NCBI RefSeq assembly: GCF_004376845.1
Contig: NZ_SNUW01000008.1
Coordinates: 62,001-126,000, forward strand
Direction of reading: 5' to 3'
DNA from: Psychromonas algarum
GTDB taxonomy: Bacteria > Pseudomonadota > Gammaproteobacteria > Enterobacterales > Psychromonadaceae
DNA length: 64,000 nt
The position numbers were made by a program, and so were the translations under genes. Below the pieces are notes generated by a model. That model was not told the origin of the DNA. It did no database searches and was given only the letters and a program-made list of their open reading frames with translations. This document shows, piece after piece, positions 39,022 through 48,268 of the stretch (position 1 is the first letter of the stretch; each line of letters begins with the position of its first letter).

Positions 39022-39867
39022 TTATTGTGTCTGACAAGCAGGCCAATTATGCCAAACTGGTAGGCAAATATCAGGTAAAAATAGACTTTTCCCTAAATCT
39101 CTCCAGCGCCCTACAAAATGAAAGTCGCTGCCCTGCGAAGCAAGTAAATCATATTCTTTACTCCACATGCCTAATTGTAAACGCATTTGTGGAGATTGTT
39201 GCCCCATCGCCACTTCCATTGCATCACCACCAGCAGCTTTAAAAGTAATAAGTAATTTTCTTAACCATTTATTAGATAGCTTATAATGATCAGGATGAGC
39301 AAGAATAGCCTGTCCACCAGCCGCCTGAATAACAGTAATTGCTTCAGCTAAATCGACCCAATCATGAGGAACATAACCTGTATTACCGCGGCTAAGATAT
39401 TTATCAAATACTTTGGGGAAAGTAGGAGCGATGCCAATTTCAACTAAATAACGCGCAAAATGAGCTCGCGTAATAGCACCATCTCCCGCTAATGCTTTGG
39501 CACCTTCATAAACGTTATCAATATTGGCTTTTGCTAAACGACGTCCCATTTCAATGGCACGTTGTTCACGTTTTTCTTTTTGTATTTTTATTAATTCAAT
39601 CAATGCTGGATGAGTTGGATCAATATTAACGCCCACAACATGGATTTCATGATTCAACCAATTAGTTGTCACTTCAATACCATTTATTAATTGCAGTTTT
39701 AAATTATTATCTTGAATATACTGTTTTGCTTCAGCTAATCCATCAACCGTATCGTGATCAGTAATGGCTAAAAAATGAACTTGTCTATTTTCAGCGCGTT
39801 GTACTAATTCACTTGGTGTAAGCTGCCCATCTGAGGCTTTAGTATGTGAGTGAAGATCAATTAACAT
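39022..39867 (-). CDS. rnm: PHP-family 5'-3' exonuclease (RNase AM)
   Basis: A 281-residue PHP-domain phosphoesterase, formerly YciV or TrpH. Family relatives in E. coli trim 5' ends of rRNA and degrade 3',5'-diphosphonucleosides. Metal ligands are visible in DLHSHTKASDG, ITDHDTVDG, NGIEVTT, HAR-type residues around ITRAHFARYL, ILAHPDHY and GSDFHFVG. The ATG at 39867 has AGGA 6 bases upstream and gives the family start MLIDLHSHT. The frame is open 14 codons further. It is divergent from the trp operon, as in E. coli. Confidence 0.92.
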   Translation of the reverse strand: MLIDLHSHTKASDGQLTPSELVQRAENRQVHFLAITDHDTVDGLAEAKQYIQDNNLKLQLINGIEVTTNWLNHEIHVVGVNIDPTHPALIELIKIQKEKREQRAIEMGRRLAKANIDNVYEGAKALAGDGAITRAHFARYLVEIGIAPTFPKVFDKYLSRGNTGYVPHDWVDLAEAITVIQAAGGQAILAHPDHYKLSNKWLRKLLITFKAAGGDAMEVAMGQQSPQMRLQLGMWSKEYDLLASQGSDFHFVGRWRDLGKSLFLPDICLPVWHNWPACQTQ

Positions 39868-39886
39868 GAATATCCTAAAAATCACC

Positions 39887-39915
39887 TTGACATTAAAAGC
39901 ATAATGCAAAAAAAT
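39887..39915 (+). promoter_or_regulatory. Candidate trp operon promoter
   Basis: A perfect -35 TTGACA (39887-39892), then 17 bases, then AAAAAT (39910-39915), which matches 4 of 6 bases of the -10 consensus. Start of transcription would fall about 24 bases before the trpL ATG. I found no clear TrpR operator overlapping it. Confidence 0.45.
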
Positions 39916-39945
39916 AGCTTCTAATAATTACGGGATAGATAATAT

Positions 39946-39999
39946 ATGATTTCTTATACAATTACTCTTAAAGATTCTTGGTGGCACTCATTCTCATAA
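39946..39999 (+). CDS. trpL: trp operon leader peptide
   Basis: A 17-residue peptide MISYTITLKDSWWHSFS with tandem Trp codons (39979-39984), preceded by a GGGAT ribosome-site-like stretch. Stalling at the Trp codons senses charged tRNA-Trp. It precedes overlapping RNA stems and a terminator before trpE, the standard attenuation layout of enteric and Vibrio trp operons. Confidence 0.92.
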   Translation: MISYTITLKDSWWHSFS

Positions 40000-40075
40000 G
40001 CGAGCAATGAGGTTTTTGTATAGTTAATTTTCCCAACAAAACCAATTTTAAAGCTCGCATATTGCGGGCTTTTTT
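39987..40075 (+). promoter_or_regulatory. trp attenuator: pause stem, antiterminator and terminator
   Basis: Three mutually exclusive pairings can be read. Pause stem: CTCATT (39987-39992) with AATGAG (40006-40011). Antiterminator: GCGAGC (40000-40005) with GCTCGC (40053-40058). Terminator: AGCTCGCA (40052-40059) with TGCGGGCT and a T run to 40075, with one U-G pair. When ribosomes stall at the Trp codons, the first stem is blocked and the antiterminator forms. Confidence 0.88.
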
Positions 40076-40204
40076 CATATTTGGAACAAACAAAAGTAAA
40101 ACAGGTAAAATACAATGATCATATTAAGCACAATCCTTAATTGGCGATGGCAAATCAAATAACTCATAAACACTATTTGCTAACTTATTATTAAGGACTT
40201 AAAC

Positions 40205-41812
40205 ATGAATACTCACCACCCAATCGGCGTATTAAAAACCATTGAAGCACACTGTAGTTATATCCAAGATTCTTTAGGGTTATTTCAACAAATTAGTGCT
40301 GACAGTCAAAACCATTTGTTATTTGATTCAGCAGAAATTGAAAGTAAAGCCCATCTTAAAAGCTTGATCCTAGTAGACGCCTGCTTAAAAATAACCTGCC
40401 ACGGTTTAGTTGTTACATTAGATGCGCTCACCGACAATGGTAAAGATTTACTGACTTTTATTACTCCTAAATTTTCAACACAATTCATTACAGCACAACA
40501 ACCTAACCAACTACAACTTACCTTTCCACAATCAGATACCAGTGGCGATGAAGACCAACGTTTAAAATCGGCATCACCAATGGATGCTATCCGCTGTTTA
40601 GTAAATCGTATTGTTAAAAAATCATCACATCCAGAAGCTTTATTTTTAGGTGGTGTATTTGCTTATGATTTCATTGCCACTTTTGAACAATTAATTGATG
40701 TGGTTGATGGAGAAAATACCACTCCTGATTATGTTTTTTATGTGGCTGAAACCTTGATGATCCACGACCATCAAACTCAAAAAAGCCAAATATTAGGTAG
40801 TATATTTGGTGGTTTGTATTCAGATGAAAGCCAATTTAGAATTACTCAACGTATTACCGAGTTACAAGGCTTCTGCGATAACTTTATTGCACCAATTAAC
40901 CAACAAATGAGCATTGATGCACAAGTTTCGGTTGATGTAACAGATAGTGAATATTGTGCCATTGTTGAACAGTTAAAAACCAATATTGTTAAAGGCGATA
41001 TCTTCCAAGTTGTACCATCACGTAGTTTCTCTTTACCTTGTCCAGATCCTATTTCTGCTTATCAAAAATTAAAAGAAACCAATCCAAGTCCTTACATGTT
41101 TTATTTAAAAGACAGTGATTTCATTTTATTTGGTGCTTCACCTGAAAGTGCAATTAAATTCACTCAAACCAGTCGTGATGTAGAAATTTATCCTATCGCG
41201 GGGACTCGTCGCCGAGGGTTTAATCCCGATGGCAGCATCAATAAAGATCTAGACGGACGTTTAGAATTAGAATTACGTTTAGATAAAAAAGAAACTTCTG
41301 AGCACTTAATGCTAGTTGATTTAGCACGTAATGACGTTGCACGCATCAGCGAACCAGGTACTCGCCATGTAGCAGAGTTATTACAAGTTGATCGTTATAG
41401 CCATGTTATGCATTTAGTTTCACGTGTCATTGGTAAATTACGCGATGATCTAGACGCGCTACATGCTTATCAAGCCTGTATGAACATGGGTACGTTAGTT
41501 GGAGCACCAAAAATTAGTGCATCACACTTAGTGCGACAAGTGGAGAAAAAACGTCGAGGCAGTTACGGCGGTGCCGTTGGATATATCAATGGCAATGGTG
41601 ATATGGATACTTGTATTGTTATCCGCTCTGCTTTTGTAAAAGATGGAGTGGCACAAGCGCAAGCAGGTGCCGGGGTTGTTTACGATTCAGTTCCACAATT
41701 AGAAGCAGATGAAACACGCAGTAAAGCAGCAGCCGTTTTAAATGCAGTTGCACTTGCTCACGGCACAACATTAGCCGCTGTGACAGCAACAGCCAAAAAA
41801 CAAGGAGAATAA
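40205..41812 (+). CDS. trpE: Anthranilate synthase component I
   Basis: A 535-residue enzyme that converts chorismate to anthranilate with ammonia from TrpG. The N-terminal LLFDSAEIESKAHLKSLILVDACL holds the tryptophan feedback site (LLES in E. coli). The chorismate-binding core includes PIAGTRRRGFNPDGS, VDLARNDVARIS, GTLVGAPKISA and CIVIRSAFVKDG. AAGGA is 7 bases upstream of the ATG. It is first structural gene of the operon. Confidence 0.97.
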   Translation: MNTHHPIGVLKTIEAHCSYIQDSLGLFQQISADSQNHLLFDSAEIESKAHLKSLILVDACLKITCHGLVVTLDALTDNGKDLLTFITPKFSTQFITAQQPNQLQLTFPQSDTSGDEDQRLKSASPMDAIRCLVNRIVKKSSHPEALFLGGVFAYDFIATFEQLIDVVDGENTTPDYVFYVAETLMIHDHQTQKSQILGSIFGGLYSDESQFRITQRITELQGFCDNFIAPINQQMSIDAQVSVDVTDSEYCAIVEQLKTNIVKGDIFQVVPSRSFSLPCPDPISAYQKLKETNPSPYMFYLKDSDFILFGASPESAIKFTQTSRDVEIYPIAGTRRRGFNPDGSINKDLDGRLELELRLDKKETSEHLMLVDLARNDVARISEPGTRHVAELLQVDRYSHVMHLVSRVIGKLRDDLDALHAYQACMNMGTLVGAPKISASHLVRQVEKKRRGSYGGAVGYINGNGDMDTCIVIRSAFVKDGVAQAQAGAGVVYDSVPQLEADETRSKAAAVLNAVALAHGTTLAAVTATAKKQGE

Positions 41813-41815
41813 GAG

Positions 41816-42436
41816 ATGACTTCAACAACGGTAACGACAAAAAGAACTACTCTATTTTTTCTTGATAACTTTGATTCATTCACTTACAACCTAGTTGATC
41901 AATTTAAAGCTGCGGGTTATCCAGTCAAAATTTATCGTAACAGTCAAAGTGCAGAACAAATTAAAGCGCATATTGATGCCTGTGAAGATGATGTCGTGTT
42001 AGTCTTATCACCCGGCCCCGGCACACCCAGTGCTGCGGGTTGTATGATTGATTTAATAACTTTATGCAAAGGTCATATTCCTATCTTAGGTATATGTTTA
42101 GGACATCAAGCCTTAATCGAACAATATGGTGGTGTCGTTGGTCAAGCTGATGAAATACAACATGGTAAATCATCATTGATTGAACACTGCGGCGACAAAA
42201 TGTTTGCAGGTCTATCGCAACCGTTGTCAGTAGCACGTTACCATTCATTAGTTGGCACAACAGTACCCGCATCACTTAAAACTGTGGCACAATATAACGG
42301 CATGTGCATGTCGATTTATCATGAGCAAGATAAAGTGATCGGTTTTCAATTCCACCCAGAGTCTATTTTAACTTGTGAAGGTGCACAGCTTTTAGAAAAC
42401 AGTCTTAATTTACTGACTGAATCGGAGAATAAATAA
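41816..42436 (+). CDS. trpG: Anthranilate synthase component II, glutamine amidotransferase
   Basis: A 206-residue class I amidotransferase that supplies ammonia to TrpE. The nucleophile Cys is in LGICLGHQAL, and His and Glu are in FQFHPESIL. LSPGPGTPSAAG is conserved. It is a separate gene, not fused to trpD as in E. coli. AAGGAG lies upstream, there is a 3-base gap to trpE, and trpD follows with no gap. Confidence 0.96.
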   Translation: MTSTTVTTKRTTLFFLDNFDSFTYNLVDQFKAAGYPVKIYRNSQSAEQIKAHIDACEDDVVLVLSPGPGTPSAAGCMIDLITLCKGHIPILGICLGHQALIEQYGGVVGQADEIQHGKSSLIEHCGDKMFAGLSQPLSVARYHSLVGTTVPASLKTVAQYNGMCMSIYHEQDKVIGFQFHPESILTCEGAQLLENSLNLLTESENK

Positions 42437-43459
42437 ATGAGCCAATATCAAGTCCAGCCTATTTTAGAGCAACTTTTCCTAGGCGATTCGCTCACTGAAC
42501 AACAAAGCCAACAGTTTTTTGAACAAGTTGTATCGGGTAACATTGACCCCATCGTTTTATCATCGGTTATTAGCGCATTAAAAATAAAAGGTGAAACCCC
42601 TTCAGAAATAACCGGTGCAGCAAAAGCCTTATTATCCCAAGCTAAAAAATTTCCTCGTCCAAACTACCCTTTCACCGATATTGTCGGTACTGGTGGCGAT
42701 GGACTAGGCACCATTAACATTTCAACAGCCAGTGCTTTTGTTGCTGCAGCTTGTGGCGTAAAAGTGTGTAAGCATGGTAGTCGTAGCGTGTCTAGCAAAT
42801 CAGGCTCCTCTGATTTATTAGCTGCATTTGGCATTAACCTTGAAATGTCACCAGAAACAGCACGTCAATGTTTAGATGATTTAAATGTCTGTTTTATTTT
42901 TGCACCAAGTTATCACGCTGGAATGCGCTTTGCAGGACCAGTTCGAGCGGCTTTAAAAACACGCTCAATATTCAACGTATTAGGTCCACTGGTTAACCCT
43001 GCTCGCCCTGATTTTGAATTAATGGGGGTTTATGCTCCAGAGTTGTTAGTTCCCATTGCAAAAGTACATCAACAGCTAGGCATGAAACGAGTGATGGTTG
43101 TCTTTGGTAGTGGCTTAGATGAAGTTGCATTACATGGCACGACGCAGATCGCTGAATTACATAATGGCGAAATTAAAGAATACACATTAACACCAGAAGA
43201 TTTTGGAGTAGAACGCTACCCAATTGAAAGTATCTTTGGTGGCACACCTGAAGAAAATAAAGTCATCATTGAACAAATATTACAAGGTAAAGGTACTCCC
43301 GCACAACAAGCTGCAGTGGCAATCAATGTATCTGCGCTATTAGTATTAAATGGTAAAGCAGATAATTTCAAACAAGGTACTGAAATGGCAATAGCAAGTA
43401 TGCAATCTGGCCAACCTCTCTCATTATTAAAACAACTTGCGGAGCAAAGTAATGCTTAA
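42437..43459 (+). CDS. trpD: Anthranilate phosphoribosyltransferase
   Basis: A 340-residue enzyme joining anthranilate to PRPP. Motifs are DIVGTGGDGLGTINISTASAFVAAACG and KHGSRSVSSKSGSSDLL, then FNVLGPLVNPARP. The ATG directly abuts the trpG stop. The final bases overlap the start of trpCF. Confidence 0.96.
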   Translation: MSQYQVQPILEQLFLGDSLTEQQSQQFFEQVVSGNIDPIVLSSVISALKIKGETPSEITGAAKALLSQAKKFPRPNYPFTDIVGTGGDGLGTINISTASAFVAAACGVKVCKHGSRSVSSKSGSSDLLAAFGINLEMSPETARQCLDDLNVCFIFAPSYHAGMRFAGPVRAALKTRSIFNVLGPLVNPARPDFELMGVYAPELLVPIAKVHQQLGMKRVMVVFGSGLDEVALHGTTQIAELHNGEIKEYTLTPEDFGVERYPIESIFGGTPEENKVIIEQILQGKGTPAQQAAVAINVSALLVLNGKADNFKQGTEMAIASMQSGQPLSLLKQLAEQSNA

Positions 43460-44867
43460 TGACCAAAGTTTACAAGATACTATTTTAGGCAAGATTGTTG
43501 ATGACAAACTGCTATGGGTAGAAGCACGGAAAAAACAACAGCCACTGATCAGTTTTAAAGATGAGCTTATTGAAAGTGACCGTCATTTTTATCAAGCATT
43601 AGATCAAGATAACAGCGTCTTTATTTTAGAATGTAAAAAAGCCTCACCTTCAAAGGGATTAATTCGAGAAGAGTTTGATCTTGATTTAATTGCAGGTGTT
43701 TATAAAAACTACGCTTCGGCTATTTCAGTGCTGACTGAAGAAAAATATTTTCAAGGTAACTTAGACTATATCAACATAGTACGAGAGCAAGTAACACAAC
43801 CTATTATTTGTAAGGATTTTATTGTAGATCCTTACCAAATATACTTAGCGCGTCATTATAAAGCCGATGCTATTTTGCTGATGTTGTCAGTATTAGATGA
43901 CGATGCTTACCAAGCTTATCGAGATACGGCACATAGCTTGAACATGGGCGTATTAACCGAAGTTAGTAATGAACACGAACTGGTACGTGCAATTGCTCTA
44001 GATGCAAAAGTCATTGGAATCAATAATAGAGATTTACGTGATCTTACTATCGACTTAAACCGTACTAAACAACTTGCTGTTAAAATTCCTCAAGATCGCA
44101 TTGTTATTTCTGAATCGGGTATTTATAACCACCAACAAGTTAAAGAGTTAAGCCAATACGCTAATGGTTTTCTGGTTGGTAGTTCAATCATGTCACAGGC
44201 TAATATTGATCGTGCTTGTAGAGAGCTTATCCTAGGTGAAAATAAAGTGTGTGGATTAACTCATGCCCGTGATGCTGCTGACGTTTATAAAGCAGGCGCA
44301 GTTTACGGTGGATTAATCTTTGTTGAAAAATCACCTCGATTTGTTGCATTAGAGCAAGCACGTTTAGTGATGTTAGGTGCACCGCTTAAATACGTAGGAG
44401 TGTTTCAAAATGAAGAGATTGAATTTGTCACTTATACCGCTAAAAGCTTAGGATTAAGTGCAGTGCAATTACATGGTGACGAAACACCAAAATATATTAA
44501 AGATTTATTAGCCGTATTACCAAAAAGCTGTGAAATTTGGAAAGCACATGGCGTGAGTAATAGCTTACCTGAATTTGAAAAGTTCAATGTAAGCAAGCAC
44601 ATATTAGATACACGAGTTGGTGAACAAAGTGGTGGAACAGGCCAGCGTTTTAACTGGGATTTATTAAGCAGCGAACAAGGTAAGCAACTTGATAAAAGCA
44701 GCATTATATTAGCAGGTGGTCTTACTCCTGAAAATGCGCAACAAGCAGCATTAATCGGTTGTGCAGGATTAGACTTTAACTCAGGTGTAGAGTCTAAACC
44801 AGGCACAAAAGACGCAGATAAATTAGATCGTAGCTTTGCAGCTATTCGTCGCTACATGACCAGATAA
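43452..44867 (+). CDS. trpCF: Bifunctional indole-3-glycerol-phosphate synthase / PRA isomerase
   Basis: A 471-residue fusion of two TIM barrels. The N-terminal TrpC half (about residues 1-255) has ILECKKASPSKG, ICKDFIVDPYQIY, INNRDL and ISESGI. The C-terminal TrpF half begins at VCGLTHARDAADVYKAGA and has VQLHGDE, DTRVGEQSGGTGQRFNW and LAGGLTPENA. The ATG at 43452 has GGAG 8 bases upstream and overlaps trpD by 8 bases. The fused form is the enteric/Vibrio arrangement. Confidence 0.96.
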   Translation: MLNDQSLQDTILGKIVDDKLLWVEARKKQQPLISFKDELIESDRHFYQALDQDNSVFILECKKASPSKGLIREEFDLDLIAGVYKNYASAISVLTEEKYFQGNLDYINIVREQVTQPIICKDFIVDPYQIYLARHYKADAILLMLSVLDDDAYQAYRDTAHSLNMGVLTEVSNEHELVRAIALDAKVIGINNRDLRDLTIDLNRTKQLAVKIPQDRIVISESGIYNHQQVKELSQYANGFLVGSSIMSQANIDRACRELILGENKVCGLTHARDAADVYKAGAVYGGLIFVEKSPRFVALEQARLVMLGAPLKYVGVFQNEEIEFVTYTAKSLGLSAVQLHGDETPKYIKDLLAVLPKSCEIWKAHGVSNSLPEFEKFNVSKHILDTRVGEQSGGTGQRFNWDLLSSEQGKQLDKSSIILAGGLTPENAQQAALIGCAGLDFNSGVESKPGTKDADKLDRSFAAIRRYMTR

Positions 44868-44918
44868 CTTGATCGTATAGTTGAGTTGTATGACATAAAC
44901 GTATTTAAAGGGTAAAAA

Positions 44919-46106
44919 ATGAAAACATTAGACGCTTATTTCGGTGACTTTGGTGGTATGTATGTCCCACAAATATTAGTCCCTGCATTAAAACAGCTTG
45001 AAGCTGAGTTTTTAAAAGCACAAACAGATGAATCTTTTAAAGCAGAATTTGAAGAATTATTAACTGAGTACGCTGGTCGCCCCACTCCGTTAACACTATG
45101 TCGTAATTTAACCAAAGGTAAAAAAACCAAACTGTATTTAAAACGTGAAGATTTATTACACGGTGGCGCGCATAAAACCAATCAAGTATTAGGCCAAGCC
45201 TTACTTGCCAAACGTATGGGTAAAACTGAAATCATTGCAGAAACAGGGGCAGGACAACATGGTGTTGCAACGGCTTTAGCCTGTGCATTATTAGGTCTTA
45301 AATGTCGTATTTATATGGGTGCAGTTGATTGTGAACGCCAAAAACCTAATATGTTTAGAATGCGCTTAATGGGTGCAGAAGTGATCCCAGTCACTTCTGG
45401 TTCAGCCACATTAAAAGACGCTTGTAACGAAGCCCTACGTGATTGGGCAGGAAGTTATGATCAAGCTCATTATTTATTAGGCACAGCAGCTGGGCCACAT
45501 CCTTTCCCAACAATTGTACGAGAATTTCAAAAAATGATTGGCGAAGAAGCCAAGCAACAATGTCTACGTAAAGAAGGTATTTTACCTGACAAAGTTATTG
45601 CCTGTGTAGGCGGCGGTTCAAATGCAATTGGGATTTTCTCTGATTTTATTGAAGATGAAAATGTACAGCTAATTGGTGTTGAACCAGGTGGCCACGGAAT
45701 TGAAAGTGGTGAACATGGTTGTCCAATTGCTTGTGGGACAGAAGGTATTTTCTTTGGCATGAAATCATTAATGATGCAGGATGAGCAAGGTCAAATTCAA
45801 GAGTCTTACTCTATTTCAGCTGGTTTAGATTTCCCTTCAGTTGGTCCACAACATGCCTACCTAGCCCAAACAGGTCGAGCGCAATATGTGAATGCAACAG
45901 ATGACGAAGCATTAATGGCATTCAAAGCATTAGCAGAGCAAGAAGGTATTATTCCAGCACTGGAATCTTCCCATGCTTTAGCACATGCCTTAAAAATCAT
46001 TGAACATGATGATAAAGAACAAATTATTATTGTTAATCTATCTGGCCGAGGTGATAAAGATATCTTTACGGTTGCTGATATTTTTGAAAAAAGAGGAATG
46101 ATTTAA
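44919..46106 (+). CDS. trpB: Tryptophan synthase beta chain
   Basis: A 395-residue PLP enzyme that joins indole and serine. The PLP lysine is in [21 protein letters not shown], with [12 protein letters not shown], the phosphate loop VGGGSNAIG, and [12 protein letters not shown]. It shares a TAATG overlap with trpA, forming the channelled alpha2-beta2 complex. Confidence 0.97.
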   Translation: MKTLDAYFGDFGGMYVPQILVPALKQLEAEFLKAQTDESFKAEFEELLTEYAGRPTPLTLCRNLTKGKKTKLYLKREDLLHGGAHKTNQVLGQALLAKRMGKTEIIAETGAGQHGVATALACALLGLKCRIYMGAVDCERQKPNMFRMRLMGAEVIPVTSGSATLKDACNEALRDWAGSYDQAHYLLGTAAGPHPFPTIVREFQKMIGEEAKQQCLRKEGILPDKVIACVGGGSNAIGIFSDFIEDENVQLIGVEPGGHGIESGEHGCPIACGTEGIFFGMKSLMMQDEQGQIQESYSISAGLDFPSVGPQHAYLAQTGRAQYVNATDDEALMAFKALAEQEGIIPALESSHALAHALKIIEHDDKEQIIIVNLSGRGDKDIFTVADIFEKRGMI

Positions 46107-46930
46107 TGACTCATGATCTACAAACACAGCGTTACGCTGAATTATTTGATCGCTTAGGTGCAGCGAATCAAGGTGCATTTGTTCCTTTTGTGACCATTGG
46201 CGATCCGAATAAAGAACAATCACTAGCAATGATCAACACATTAGTGGAAGCAGGGGCAGATGCCTTAGAGTTAGGAATCCCATTTTCTGACCCTGTAGCA
46301 GACGGTATTGTAATTCAAGATGCATCAATCCGAGCACTTGAAGCAGGCACTACGCCAGAAGTTTGCTTTGATATTATAAAAGCAGTACGTGCCAAACACC
46401 CGCAAGTTCCTATCGGTTTATTATTATATGTAAACCTTGTTTACTGTAATGGCATTGAAAACTTTTACCAACGTTGTAAAGAAGCTGGCGTAGATTCCAT
46501 TTTAATTGCAGATGTACCTTTACATGAAAGTGCCCCTTATCGTGCTGCAGCAGAAAAATTTGGGTTACAACAAATATTTATTGCACCACCTAATGGTGAT
46601 CAAGAAACTTTACAGCAAGTTGCAGAATACGGACAAGGTTACACTTACCTACTAAGTCGTGCCGGTGTTACTGGAGCAGATGCTAAAGCGGGTATGCCCG
46701 TTGAACATATGCTTGAAACATTAAATCAATATAATGCACCACCATCATTATTAGGTTTTGGTATTTCACAACCAGAGCAAGTTCAAAATGCCATAAAATC
46801 TGGTGCAGCGGGTGCAATTTCGGGCTCAGCAGTCGTAAAAATTATTCAACGTAATCTTGATGATCCTGAAAAAATGCAAACAGAGATGTTTGAATTCATC
46901 AGTAAAATGAAAGCAGCAACTTTTAAATAA
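46106..46930 (+). CDS. trpA: Tryptophan synthase alpha chain
   Basis: A 274-residue TIM barrel that releases indole from indole-3-glycerol phosphate. Catalytic Glu and Asp are in [32 protein letters not shown] and the phosphate-binding GFGIS and ISGSAVV are present. It is last trp gene and is followed after 34 bases by yciB. Confidence 0.97.
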   Translation: MTHDLQTQRYAELFDRLGAANQGAFVPFVTIGDPNKEQSLAMINTLVEAGADALELGIPFSDPVADGIVIQDASIRALEAGTTPEVCFDIIKAVRAKHPQVPIGLLLYVNLVYCNGIENFYQRCKEAGVDSILIADVPLHESAPYRAAAEKFGLQQIFIAPPNGDQETLQQVAEYGQGYTYLLSRAGVTGADAKAGMPVEHMLETLNQYNAPPSLLGFGISQPEQVQNAIKSGAAGAISGSAVVKIIQRNLDDPEKMQTEMFEFISKMKAATFK

Positions 46931-46964
46931 GTCGTTTATATAATTGATTTAAAGAGATATTTTC

Positions 46965-47534
46965 ATGAAACAGTTTTTTGAGTTCATTCCTTTAATCATC
47001 TTTTTTATTGTATATAAAATGATCGATATATACGTTGCAACGGGGTCTTTAATTGTAACAACAGGTTTATTACTTGCTTATAATTACTTGAAGCATGGTA
47101 AAGCAGAAAAAATGCATATCATTACATTTTTAATGGTATTGATCTTTGGTACGTTAACACTTGTTTTGCATGACGATGTTTTTATTAAATGGAAAGTAAC
47201 GGTTATTTATGCATTATTTTCAATTGCACTAATAGTCAGTCAGTATGCTTTCCATAAACCTTTCATAAAACAAATGTTAGGTAAGGAAATAAGCTTGCCT
47301 GATAATGTTTGGAATAGGCTCAATTTAGCTTGGGCTATATTCTTTATGTTCTTAGGTTTATTAAATATTTATGTGGCATTTAGTTTAACGCAGGATATTT
47401 GGGTAGATTTTAAAGTCTTTGGTTTATTAGGCGCCACATTAGTTTTTACCGTGTTAAGTGGACTTTATATTTATAAGTATTTGCCTAATGAAGATCAAAA
47501 GCAGCTAGAAAAACCAGAACAAAAAAGTAAATGA
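46965..47534 (+). CDS. yciB: Septation protein A / inner-membrane-spanning protein YciB
   Basis: A 189-residue inner-membrane protein with five hydrophobic segments. It starts MKQFFEFIPLIIFFIVYKMIDIYVATGS, and KWKVTVIYALFSIALIVSQ and WNRLNLAWAIFF are family hallmarks. YciB affects intracellular septation and envelope synthesis in relatives. It follows trpA as in E. coli and may be read through from the trp operon. Confidence 0.92.
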   Translation: MKQFFEFIPLIIFFIVYKMIDIYVATGSLIVTTGLLLAYNYLKHGKAEKMHIITFLMVLIFGTLTLVLHDDVFIKWKVTVIYALFSIALIVSQYAFHKPFIKQMLGKEISLPDNVWNRLNLAWAIFFMFLGLLNIYVAFSLTQDIWVDFKVFGLLGATLVFTVLSGLYIYKYLPNEDQKQLEKPEQKSK

Positions 47535-47572
47535 TAAATATTATTTTTAGAAGATTATTTATCTAGTGGCAC

Positions 47573-47609
47573 AATAACCCCATTAATTATTAATATTAAT
47601 GGGGTTATT
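47573..47609. terminator. Bidirectional terminator between yciB and an unknown gene
   Basis: A perfect 15-pair stem AATAACCCCATTAAT / ATTAATGGGGTTATT with a seven-base loop. It overlaps the stop codon of the convergent minus-strand gene. Confidence 0.8.
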
Positions 47610-48234
47610 GACATAATTGCTGTGCTTTAATCTGCATCAATGGCAATAATTCACAATAAAATAAAAAACCTTCATGATACTCTTTATGTTTAAATAATTT
47701 CATATCTCCATTTTCATTCACCTGCCGTAGCTCATAAAAATACGCTTTATAGTGTTTATCAAAAGCCGCACCTAATCTTGCCTTCTTAGTAAAGGTTTGT
47801 TGTTTCTGTAAATAAACCCAATCAGCCCCTTCCTGTATAGGCTCAGCAAGCTCTGAATTAAATTCATGCAATACAAGTTCATGAGCATTAGATAGGAGCA
47901 TTTGAGCACGTTCGATATATTGTTTAAAGATAGTTGCTTCAGCCATAGGCAATGCTTCGAAAAATAGCGCTAAAGCCTCTCTATTTAAAAAATACTCACG
48001 TTGAATAACTTCATCGGACAGGTAAAAGCGAGTTAATGCTAAGCATTTATCTGAAAGCAAATTTTCTATCATTACATTCTGTTCAGCCATTAACCTTTTC
48101 ATTTTGTCGGTAGGCTGTTTTAATAAATGTTTTGTTACATTAATATTGTGATTAACAATAGTTAATTGTTGATTAGAAAAAGTCTTAAAAAGAATATTTA
48201 AATAATCTAATTTTTTTAATATAAGACTCATCAT
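47605..48234 (-). CDS. Unknown protein next to the PstS/OmpA fusion
   Basis: A 209-residue protein I do not recognise. It has no signal peptide and no membrane segment, and looks mostly helical: Leu- and Lys-rich N-terminus (about residues 1-60), then LALFFEALPMAEATIFKQYIERAQMLL and a mixed-charge C-terminal half ending FLFYCELLPLMQIKAQQLCQ. A second ATG one codon in has better spacing to GGAA. It begins 34 bases after the PstS/OmpA fusion gene on the same strand, so the two are likely one transcript, and it could be its cytosolic partner. That link is inference. Confidence 0.6.
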   Translation of the reverse strand: MMSLILKKLDYLNILFKTFSNQQLTIVNHNINVTKHLLKQPTDKMKRLMAEQNVMIENLLSDKCLALTRFYLSDEVIQREYFLNREALALFFEALPMAEATIFKQYIERAQMLLSNAHELVLHEFNSELAEPIQEGADWVYLQKQQTFTKKARLGAAFDKHYKAYFYELRQVNENGDMKLFKHKEYHEGFLFYCELLPLMQIKAQQLCQ

Positions 48235-48268
48235 ATTTCCTTACTACAACATAATTGACACTTATCGA

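Noticed and set aside
44432-44806. A 124-codon open frame antisense to trpCF
   Set aside because: It lies wholly inside a well-conserved gene, lacks a ribosome site and resembles no family; similar antisense frames over pheT, minD, fabG and dapD were rejected for the same reason.
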